A stretch of 12,541 bases of DNA from an uncultured Eubacteriales bacterium (GTDB lineage Bacteria > Bacillota > Clostridia > Oscillospirales > CAG-272): assembly GCA_902462015.1 (NCBI GenBank), contig CABPZV010000049.1:1-12541 (forward strand), in the 5' to 3' direction. Positions 7,299-12,541 of this stretch are shown piece after piece. Position numbers and translations under genes: made by a program. How positions within the stretch are numbered: position 1 is the first letter of the stretch; each line of letters begins with the position of its first letter. The notes beneath the pieces are model-generated. The model ran no database searches and was not told where the DNA came from. It worked only from the letters and a program-made list of their open reading frames with translations.

Positions 7299-7332
7299 AT
7301 ACGAACTTTTTTAAAAATTTGACCGATGCATC

Positions 7333-7362
7333 TTGACAAAAATGGAATGACTGTGATATACT
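7333..7362 (+). promoter_or_regulatory. Promoter of the methyltransferase-ABC operon
   Basis: TTGACA at 7333-7338 is followed after 18 bases by TATACT at 7357-7362; a TATAAT also occurs at 7362-7367 but at a poor 23-base spacing. Transcription should begin near 7369-7372, just at the first copy of the GTTAGC inverted repeat. Confidence 0.7.
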
Positions 7363-7372
7363 ATAATATTGA

Positions 7373-7434
7373 GTTAGCAACCGATAACTTGCATCGGTTG
7401 CTTCATTTACGGCGATCGGTTAGCTTACGCTAAC
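7373..7434. promoter_or_regulatory. Two GTTAGC-N4-GCTAAC sites and a leader hairpin
   Basis: Site A (7373-7388) is GTTAGC-AACC-GATAAC, one mismatch from a perfect repeat, at the expected transcription start. Site B (7419-7434) is GTTAGC-TTAC-GCTAAC, perfect, 46 bp further on. Both are followed by TTGC, so they share an 8-base flank TAACTTGC. Overlapping site A is a hairpin with 9-bp arms GCAACCGAT (7377-7385) and ATCGGTTGC (7393-7401) and a 7-base loop. A promoter-proximal operator pair would allow repression by looping or cooperative binding. The same motif precedes the ABC pair at 3656. The DNA-binding protein is not encoded in the window unless it is the TetR, whose own palindromes look different. 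Confidence 0.6.
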
Positions 7435-7461
7435 TTGCGGAAGGTTATGAGGTGACACTAT

Positions 7462-8073
7462 ATGACGGATAACAGGGGCTTTTGGGAAAGCTGGGCTAAG
7501 CGGTATGATCGTTTTATGGCCAGCGACCGCAAAATTTATGGAAAATTGGCCGGCAGAATGAAGCATACGCTGAATCGAACTATGACTGTACTGGAGCTGG
7601 CCTGCGGAACGGGGCTTTTGTCGGTACAGCTTGCCGGAAGTGTGAAGCTGCTGGAGGCAACGGACTTTTCTGCGGAGATGATAAAACAGGCGAAGTCAAA
7701 GCCGCGCTCATCCCGTCTAAATTTCTCAGTGCAGGACGCAACAAATCTTCCATATGCTGCGGAAACCTTCGACGCGGTAATCATCTCAAACGCTTTACAT
7801 ATTATGCCGCACCCTGAGAAAGCGCTATCGGAAATAAGACGAGTGCTGAAACGGGAGGGGCTGTTGATTGCACCTACCTTTACAGCAGCAGGCAGCTTCT
7901 TCGGTAGATTGAAAGTACGGCTTATGGAGCTTTCAGGTTTTAGAGTTTTTCATAAATGGACGCCTGAAAATTATCTAAGCTTTTTAAGAGACAACGGATT
8001 CGTAGTGACTGACAGTTATATCTATGGCGGCACGCTGAAACTTACTTATGCTGAAGCAAAAATTATGGAGTAA
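7462..8073 (+). CDS. Class I SAM-dependent methyltransferase (Methyltransf_11 type)
   Basis: This gene encodes a 203-residue cytoplasmic methyltransferase with a single Rossmann-like domain. Motif I is VLELACGTG (residues 43-51), binding S-adenosylmethionine. The acidic residue at the end of strand 2 is D68 in ATDFS. Motif II/III follows as QDATNLPYAAETFDAVI (91-107), then the post-motif ALHIMPHPEKALSEIRRVLK (111-130) and the strand-5 segment GLLIAPTF. This pattern is typical of ubiquinone/menaquinone-biosynthesis-like and small-molecule methyltransferases, not of DNA or rRNA enzymes. The start has AGGTGA at 7450-7455, six bases upstream. The gene leads an operon with a MacB-type ABC system starting 26 bases later. 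It may modify the molecule moved by a neighbouring transporter, but the acceptor cannot be read from sequence. Confidence 0.85.
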   Translation: MTDNRGFWESWAKRYDRFMASDRKIYGKLAGRMKHTLNRTMTVLELACGTGLLSVQLAGSVKLLEATDFSAEMIKQAKSKPRSSRLNFSVQDATNLPYAAETFDAVIISNALHIMPHPEKALSEIRRVLKREGLLIAPTFTAAGSFFGRLKVRLMELSGFRVFHKWTPENYLSFLRDNGFVVTDSYIYGGTLKLTYAEAKIME

Positions 8074-8099
8074 TCTATAAGAAAGGATAGAATGATGCA

Positions 8100-8816
8100 A
8101 TGTCAGATCAAGAGAAAAATTTTTTAGAGATAATGAATTTGAAGAAATCTTTTGGAAGCGGCGAGACAAAACAGGAGGTTCTTCGCGGCATGAGTCTTTC
8201 GGTTGCAAAAGGAGAGTTTTGTGTCCTGCTTGGGCCGTCCGGTTCCGGGAAGTCCACGCTGCTGAATATAATCGGCGGAATAGACAGCGCCGATTCCGGT
8301 TACATATCTATAGGCGGCGATAAGCTGGAGGATTTAGGTGAAAAGCGGCTTACGCAGTACCGCAGGAAGCATCTTGGCTATGTTTTCCAGATGTACAATC
8401 TGATCGGAAATCTTAATGTAAAGGAAAATATTGAGGTTGGTGCGTATTTGTCAGACGCCCCTTTGGACATCGACGAACTGCTTCATACGCTTGGCCTATA
8501 TGAGCATCGGCACAAACTTCCAAATCAGCTTTCCGGCGGTCAGCAGCAGCGTGTATCAATCGGCAGGGCCATCGTTAAAAATCCTGACATTCTATTGTGC
8601 GACGAGCCTACCGGCGCGTTGGACTATACCACGTCAAAAGAAATTCTAAAGCTGATCGAAGAAATCAACGCTAAATATAAAAATACCGTAATTATAGTCA
8701 CGCATAACGAAGCGATCAAAGAAATGGCGGATCATATTGTCAAACTAAGAGACGGCAAGGTTCGGCTGAATGAAATCAATGCACACAAGATCTCAGCCTC
8801 TGAGCTTGAATGGTAA
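8100..8816 (+). CDS. ABC transporter ATP-binding protein, MacB/LolD type
   Basis: This is a 238-residue stand-alone ATPase of the MacB/LolD/FtsE group. Motifs: Walker A GPSGSGKST (45-53), Q-loop Q97 in YVFQMYNLIGNLNVKEN (94-110), signature LSGGQQQR (144-151), Walker B ILLCDEPTGALD (164-175) with D168 and catalytic E169, and H-loop H202 (VTHN). The YVFQxxNLI and DEPTGALD forms are characteristic of ATPases that pair with FtsX-fold permeases, and such a permease gene begins 14 bases downstream. GAAAGGA at 8081-8087 is somewhat far (12 bases) from this ATG, which may lower translation; the ATG at 8092 is out of frame. Together with the permease it should form a mechanotransmission-type transporter that moves or extracts peptides, lipids or cell-envelope substrates rather than pumping through a channel. 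Confidence 0.93.
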   Translation: MSDQEKNFLEIMNLKKSFGSGETKQEVLRGMSLSVAKGEFCVLLGPSGSGKSTLLNIIGGIDSADSGYISIGGDKLEDLGEKRLTQYRRKHLGYVFQMYNLIGNLNVKENIEVGAYLSDAPLDIDELLHTLGLYEHRHKLPNQLSGGQQQRVSIGRAIVKNPDILLCDEPTGALDYTTSKEILKLIEEINAKYKNTVIIVTHNEAIKEMADHIVKLRDGKVRLNEINAHKISASELEW

Positions 8817-8830
8817 GGAGAGCTGCGGAT

Positions 8831-11557
8831 ATGAAACGTAAAATAAAAAATCCGCTGCTGAGGCGGATTCCCAGGGAGCTCTTAGGGGACTGGCGTAAAT
8901 ATCTTGTTGTCAGCCTCTTTCTGATCCTTACTATAGGATTCGTGTCCGGCATGTATGTGGCGAACGAAAGCATGCTTACTGCGGCAGATAGCGGCGCGGA
9001 TACATATAAGCTTGAGGACGGACATTTCGAGCTTGACGAAAAGGCGGACGCAAGACTGCTTTCCGCAATTGCCGCCGGAGAAAAGGCGGATGTTAAGACC
9101 TACTATCTGGAAAAAGCAAAACAAGAGCTTGATGAAAAATTTGAGAGTGAATTTAATGAAGAATTTACAAAAGAATTTGACTCAAAATTTTTAGAAAGTT
9201 TTGATGAATCTTTTAAATCTCAAGTAAAAAATTCGCTTTTGGCGCAGGGGCTGGATGAATCCGCTGCCTCCGCTATGCTGTCTACGGCAATAGAACAGGC
9301 AGAACAAAGCGGCGCTTATAAAGAAGCATACGACAATGCCTACAGAGAGGCGTATGGCTCCGCTTATGACGAAGCATACAAGGAAGCATATGACGAGGCG
9401 TGGGACAGAATCCTTGAGGAAATTGATGATAAATATGCGGAAGCGGAAGATAAATATCAGCTGAACGATTCCGGTTTTCAGGCAGTTCCGGTAAATATTT
9501 ATGAAAATTTCTATCGGAATGAGGAGGAGGACAATAATAACGACGGTGCGGCGGACGGGACCGTTCGTGTCTATGCCCAAACGGATACTGTAAACTTGGC
9601 GTGTCTTATGGACGGACGTTTGCCGGACGGTGCAGACGAAATTGCCATTGACCGTATGCATGCGGATAATGTTGGCGTAAAAGTCGGCGACAGCATTACT
9701 GTCGGTAAGAAGACATGGAAGGTAGTCGGACTGATTTCTTTTGTCAACTATTCCACACTTTATGAAAAAAGTACTGATTTTATGTTTGATGCCTTGAAAT
9801 TCAACGTGGCAATGGTCACAGATGAGGGCTTTGCCAGCCTTGAAAAGCCGGTTCATTATGCCTACGCGTGGCGCTATAAAAATGCTCCGGCAAGCGAAAA
9901 TGATGAAAAAAAGCTTGCTGATGATTTTTTGAAAGCAGTGCTGACACAGACCGTTGTCGGGGAAAATGAACTTGCGGATTATCTCCCGGCGTATGCAAAT
10001 CAGGCTATCCACTTTGCCACTGACGATATGGGGTCTGATAAAGCAATGGGAGGTGTGCTTTTAGATATTCTGATAGTTATCATTGCCTTTATTTTCGCTG
10101 TGACTATCAGTAATACCATCACAAAGGAATCGAAAACAATCGGAACACTGCGCGCTTCCGGCTATACCCGGTTCGAGCTGCTCCGGCATTACCTAACTAT
10201 GCCGGTGATTGTTACACTAATTGCGGCGGCAGTTGGAAATCTGCACGGTTACACCGTGTTTAAAAAGGTTGTGGTTTCCATGTACTATAACAGCTACAGT
10301 CTTCCCATATATAAAACGATTTGGAATCCAGCTGCCTTTTTCAAGACTACACTCATCCCGCTGGCGCTGATGTTTGTTGTCAATCTTGTAGTTATTGCTG
10401 GGAAAATGAAGCATACGCCACTTGAGTTTCTGCGGCAGGATTTGAAAAAAAGCAGACACAAAAAAGCAATACGTCTGCCGCGCTGGAAATTTTTCAGCCG
10501 TTTTCGTATACGTATCATTTTTCAGAATATACCGAATTATCTCATTCTGTTTTTTGGAATCTTTTTTGTGATGGTTATGCTGGCAATGGCAATTGGTATG
10601 CCGGACACGCTGGATTATTACAAGGAAAACGTAGGCGGCATGATGTTTGCAAATTATCAGTATGTGCTTAAATCCTGTGATGATTCGGACGGAAATCGGA
10701 TATTTACGTCAAATGATACTGCCGAAGCATTCGGTATGAAGTCACTGCAAAGAAAGAGCGAAGCCATCAACGAAGATATTTCGGTCTACGGAATTTCAGA
10801 CGGAAGCCGTTATGTTCAAATCAACGGGCTGGACGTCCTTGAAAAGGGTGAGGTTTATATCTCTAACTCCTTCCGGGATAAATACGGTATATCCATCGGC
10901 GATATGGTAACGCTTGATGAAAAGTATGAAAACAAGCATTACGAATTTAAGGTCGCCGGATTTTATGACAAATCCCTGAGCATTTCGGTATTTATGCCGA
11001 TGGAGCACTTCCGATCTTCCTTTGATTTGGATGAAGATGAATTTACGGGCTTTTTGTCGGATACGGAAATCACGGATATTAGTGAGGACAATATTGCTGC
11101 CGTTATTACCGAGCATGACATCACGAAAATGTGCGACCAGCTCGATCATTCGATGGGCTCATATATGCAGTATTTTCAGGTTTTGTGTATTCTTCTCTCA
11201 GCTGTGATGATCTATCTGCTCACCAAGATTATCATTGAGAAAAACGAAAACGCTATTTCCATGACTAAAATCCTCGGCTATGAAAACGGCGAAATTGCAA
11301 GACTGTACCTGCTTTCTACTACAATAGTTTTAGTTATTGCCGACGCAGTCAGCGTTTTCCTTGGCTCACTTGTTATGAGTGCGGCGTGGAAAATGATTAT
11401 GTTCAGCTACAGCGGATGGTATTCTTTTGAGATGAATCTGGTAGGATATCTGAAAATGTTTCTGTTCGTGCTGATCGGGTATCTAATTGTTCTGGCCTTT
11501 GATTTCAGACGCATCAAAAAGATCCCGATGGACGAAGCGCTGAAAAATGCTGAATGA
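8831..11557 (+). CDS. Large FtsX/MacB-type ABC permease with aromatic tetrad repeat helix
   Basis: ATG 8831 is chosen over ATG 8810, which lies inside the previous gene and precedes the AAGGAG at 8815-8820; this gives 908 residues. Layout: one N-terminal membrane helix (about 24-44), a large extracytoplasmic domain (about 45-405), three helices (about 406-428, 456-474, 504-524), a basic cytoplasmic linker, a fifth helix (about 568-590), a second extracytoplasmic domain (about 592-780), and three final helices (about 783-802, 826-850, 873-890). This is a duplicated FtsX arrangement; TLRASGYTRFELL (439-451) and MTKILGYENGEIARLY (811-826) are the matching cytoplasmic coupling segments. The first outer domain contains a helical stalk in which F104-F128 and Y163-W191 occur at exactly every fourth residue. 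The partner ATPase is the preceding gene. The substrate is unknown. Confidence 0.9.
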   Translation: MKRKIKNPLLRRIPRELLGDWRKYLVVSLFLILTIGFVSGMYVANESMLTAADSGADTYKLEDGHFELDEKADARLLSAIAAGEKADVKTYYLEKAKQELDEKFESEFNEEFTKEFDSKFLESFDESFKSQVKNSLLAQGLDESAASAMLSTAIEQAEQSGAYKEAYDNAYREAYGSAYDEAYKEAYDEAWDRILEEIDDKYAEAEDKYQLNDSGFQAVPVNIYENFYRNEEEDNNNDGAADGTVRVYAQTDTVNLACLMDGRLPDGADEIAIDRMHADNVGVKVGDSITVGKKTWKVVGLISFVNYSTLYEKSTDFMFDALKFNVAMVTDEGFASLEKPVHYAYAWRYKNAPASENDEKKLADDFLKAVLTQTVVGENELADYLPAYANQAIHFATDDMGSDKAMGGVLLDILIVIIAFIFAVTISNTITKESKTIGTLRASGYTRFELLRHYLTMPVIVTLIAAAVGNLHGYTVFKKVVVSMYYNSYSLPIYKTIWNPAAFFKTTLIPLALMFVVNLVVIAGKMKHTPLEFLRQDLKKSRHKKAIRLPRWKFFSRFRIRIIFQNIPNYLILFFGIFFVMVMLAMAIGMPDTLDYYKENVGGMMFANYQYVLKSCDDSDGNRIFTSNDTAEAFGMKSLQRKSEAINEDISVYGISDGSRYVQINGLDVLEKGEVYISNSFRDKYGISIGDMVTLDEKYENKHYEFKVAGFYDKSLSISVFMPMEHFRSSFDLDEDEFTGFLSDTEITDISEDNIAAVITEHDITKMCDQLDHSMGSYMQYFQVLCILLSAVMIYLLTKIIIEKNENAISMTKILGYENGEIARLYLLSTTIVLVIADAVSVFLGSLVMSAAWKMIMFSYSGWYSFEMNLVGYLKMFLFVLIGYLIVLAFDFRRIKKIPMDEALKNAE

Positions 11558-11633
11558 TTTTTCATTGCCTCACGGTCTTGTCCTGCCGGATTTGATGACA
11601 GTATAGTTTTTCTCGTGATAATATCGGCGACAT

Positions 11634-11649
11634 ATTTATTGCAATAAAT
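11634..11649. promoter_or_regulatory. Perfect 16-bp palindrome just upstream of the larA promoter
   Basis: ATTTATTGCAATAAAT is fully self-complementary and ends two bases before the -35 box. Its centre is about 45 bp upstream of the predicted transcription start, close to the position used by activators of the Crp/Fnr family. In Lactobacillus plantarum the larA operon is, from memory, activated by the Crp/Fnr-like LarR at a 16-bp palindromic box; equivalence here is inference because I cannot compare the sequences. Confidence 0.5.
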
Positions 11650-11651
11650 TA

Positions 11652-11680
11652 TTGACTGTTGATAAAATTTTAGTTATAAT
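11652..11680 (+). promoter_or_regulatory. Promoter of the larA transcript
   Basis: TTGACT (11652-11657) and TATAAT (11675-11680) are separated by the optimal 17 bases. Initiation is expected near 11686-11688, immediately before the first leader hairpin and about 200 bases ahead of the start codon, leaving a long untranslated leader. Confidence 0.8.
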
Positions 11681-11686
11681 GTTAGA

Positions 11687-11810
11687 GCTATATGCAGGGC
11701 ATCACCTGTCTGACAGGTGTCGCATATAAGTTATCGGCCGGCGTCTTGCCGGCCGATAAGGTGCCAACTGACAAGGGTTAGTCTCCAAGACTCGGACGGC
11801 TTGCTTTTTT
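11687..11810 (+). ncRNA. Structured leader RNA ahead of larA, candidate riboswitch/attenuator, class unassigned
   Basis: The leader folds by eye into successive helices. H1: TATATGC (11689-11695) with GCATATA (11722-11728), then an asymmetric internal loop (AGGGCAT versus TC), then CACCTGT (11703-11709) with ACAGGTG (11713-11719). H2: a perfect 12-bp stem, 11731-11742 with 11748-11759, loop GTCTT. H3: ACTGAC (11767-11772) with GTTAGT (11777-11782), one G-T pair. The 3' end can form AGTCT/AGACT (11780-11784 with 11788-11792), which competes with H3 and with the terminator stem. The purine-rich asymmetric loop in H1 and the mutually exclusive 3' helices are what one expects of a ligand-sensing transcription-attenuation leader. 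It does not match the consensus motifs I can recall for TPP, FMN, SAM, cobalamin, NiCo, ZTP or guanidine riboswitches. Confidence 0.55.
11786..11810 (+). terminator. Terminator-like element within the larA leader
   Basis: CAAG (11786-11789) pairs with CTTG (11800-11803); a bulged A and a C-G plus a T-G pair extend the stem around the loop CGGAC. One base (C) separates the stem from TTTTTT at 11805-11810. It lies 74 bases before the larA start codon, where a terminator would stop the transcript unless the alternative AGTCT/AGACT helix forms. The stem is short and imperfect, so conditional rather than constitutive termination is plausible. Confidence 0.5.
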
Positions 11811-11884
11811 CTATGGCGGTATAGTCTGTCGCAGAGATATGGAAGGACAGGATTTCAGCTATTATTGCAAAGGCGGTGTGCTAA

Positions 11885-12541
11885 ATGAAGGAAGTGTTGT
11901 TCCCGTACGGTAAAGAAAAAATAAGTTATCAATTTAAGGACGAAGAGCTTGCAGGTTTGCTTGAATCATCAATCAACGATTATTCACCCGAGTTAAATGC
12001 TTCGGAACTGATTGAAGAGGCAATAAGAAACCCTGTAGGCTGCGGCCGCTTGAGCGAACTTGCAAAGGAAAAGAAAAACATTGTAATTATTGCAAGCGAC
12101 CATACCCGGCCTGTCCCCAGCAAACTTATCATTCCTGCGGTACTTAAGGAAATAAGAAGTACAAATCCGGATGCAAACATTACAATTCTTATTGCAACAG
12201 GATGCCATCGTGACACGACAAATGCTGAGCTTACTTATAAGTTCGGCGAGAAAATTACAGCCGATGAGCACATCTGTGTTCATAATTGCGATGATCGGAA
12301 GGGAATAATAAACATCGGAAAATTGCCCTCAGGCGGTGATTGTGAAATCAATTCGATTGCATACAATGCCGATCTTTTAGTTGCAGAAGGTTTTATTGAG
12401 CCGCATTTCTTTGCCGGCTTTTCGGGAGGAAGAAAAAGTGTATTGCCTGGAGTGGCAGGAAGATCGACCGTACTTGCTAATCATTGCTCGGAATTTATAG
12501 ATAATCCGCATTCAAGAACCGGTATTCTTGAAAACAATCCA
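11885..12541 (+). CDS. larA: Nickel-dependent lactate racemase (LarA family), N-terminal part; 3' end outside window
   Basis: The window holds 219 codons of a protein usually about 420-430 residues long. LarA interconverts D- and L-lactate (relatives act on other 2-hydroxy acids) using a nickel-pincer nucleotide cofactor made by LarB, LarE and LarC. The residues known from the L. plantarum enzyme are all present at the same numbers: D72 and R75 in SDHTRP, catalytic H108 in ATGCHR, catalytic H174 in EPHFF, K184 in GGRKS that bonds the cofactor, and nickel ligand H200. An in-frame TAA directly precedes ATG 11885, and AGGCGG at 11871-11876 serves as the ribosome binding site. The gene has its own promoter and a long structured leader. 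Substrate could be lactate or another 2-hydroxy acid; the fold and cofactor use are secure. Confidence 0.92.
   Translation, partial: MKEVLFPYGKEKISYQFKDEELAGLLESSINDYSPELNASELIEEAIRNPVGCGRLSELAKEKKNIVIIASDHTRPVPSKLIIPAVLKEIRSTNPDANITILIATGCHRDTTNAELTYKFGEKITADEHICVHNCDDRKGIINIGKLPSGGDCEINSIAYNADLLVAEGFIEPHFFAGFSGGRKSVLPGVAGRSTVLANHCSEFIDNPHSRTGILENNP

Noticed and set aside
8810..8830. Upstream ATG start for the FtsX-type permease
   Set aside because: It precedes the AAGGAG at 8815-8820 and overlaps the ATPase gene; ATG 8831 is correctly placed after that site.
9191..10012. 273-codon minus-strand open frame
   Set aside because: It lies wholly opposite the FtsX-type permease gene, has Cys/Ile/Phe-rich implausible composition and no ribosome binding site; an antisense shadow.
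11690..11730. Resemblance of the larA leader to a c-di-GMP-I (GEMM) riboswitch: GCAGGGCA...ACC stem GG...CGCA
   Set aside because: Only short pieces agree; the second helix is a perfect 12-bp hairpin without the GEMM receptor and loop elements, and the expected GCAAAGCC segment is missing. A covariance-model search would settle it.
11760..11800. Partial likeness to cobalamin-riboswitch core (GCCACTG-like GCCAACTG, and a box near AGTCTCC)
   Set aside because: The spacing and the conserved purine-rich core are absent, and the element is too short for a cobalamin riboswitch.
11839..11912. Short ORF of 24 codons (MEGQDFSYY...) overlapping the larA start, possible leader peptide
   Set aside because: No ribosome binding site, no run of regulatory codons, and it overlaps larA out of frame; likely chance.

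Overview
The window looks like a chromosomal segment of a low-to-moderate GC member of the Bacillota, most likely class Clostridia (inference from the A+T-rich intergenic DNA, strong AAGGAGG-type ribosome binding sites, near-consensus TTGACA/TATAAT promoters and the gene families present). No rRNA, tRNA, CRISPR array or complete insertion sequence was seen. All confident genes read on the + strand.

The window has two compositional halves. Bases 1 to about 2,890 are strikingly A+T-rich and hold unrecognised genes: the 3' end of a small protein, a 137-residue acidic hypothetical protein, two tandem paralogous multi-pass membrane proteins, a start-less Gly/Trp-rich coding remnant between the two paralogues, and a truncated minus-strand fragment. 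This has the look of an accessory island, possibly an eroded toxin/immunity-type cluster, although nothing in the sequence proves that. From about 2,900 the base composition changes abruptly.

Bases 2,946-7,300 carry a self-contained transport cassette. A TetR-family repressor gene has a consensus promoter overlapped by two abutting 13-bp palindromes. It is followed by two half-size ABC transporters (permease plus ATPase in one chain) that overlap by ATGA and end at an intrinsic terminator. The first carries the ATAFADPENE variant after Walker B, which I associate with the IrtAB/YbtPQ-like siderophore transporter group.

Bases 7,333-11,557 form a second operon: promoter, a class I SAM-dependent methyltransferase, a MacB/LolD-type ATPase and a 908-residue FtsX-type permease. 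The permease has an unusual extracytoplasmic helix with an aromatic residue at exactly every fourth position. The inverted repeat GTTAGC-N4-GCTAAC occurs upstream of both operons (once before the ABC pair, twice around the methyltransferase promoter/leader), so the two operons may share a regulator. Its half-sites resemble those of DtxR/IdeR iron boxes, but with different spacing.

The right end is the 5' part of a larA-type nickel-dependent lactate racemase gene with all the cofactor and catalytic residues expected in the sequenced portion. Its promoter is preceded by a perfect 16-bp palindrome and followed by a roughly 130-nt structured leader with three hairpins and a terminator-like element. 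I cannot assign this leader to a known riboswitch class. It is the best candidate for something undescribed in the window.
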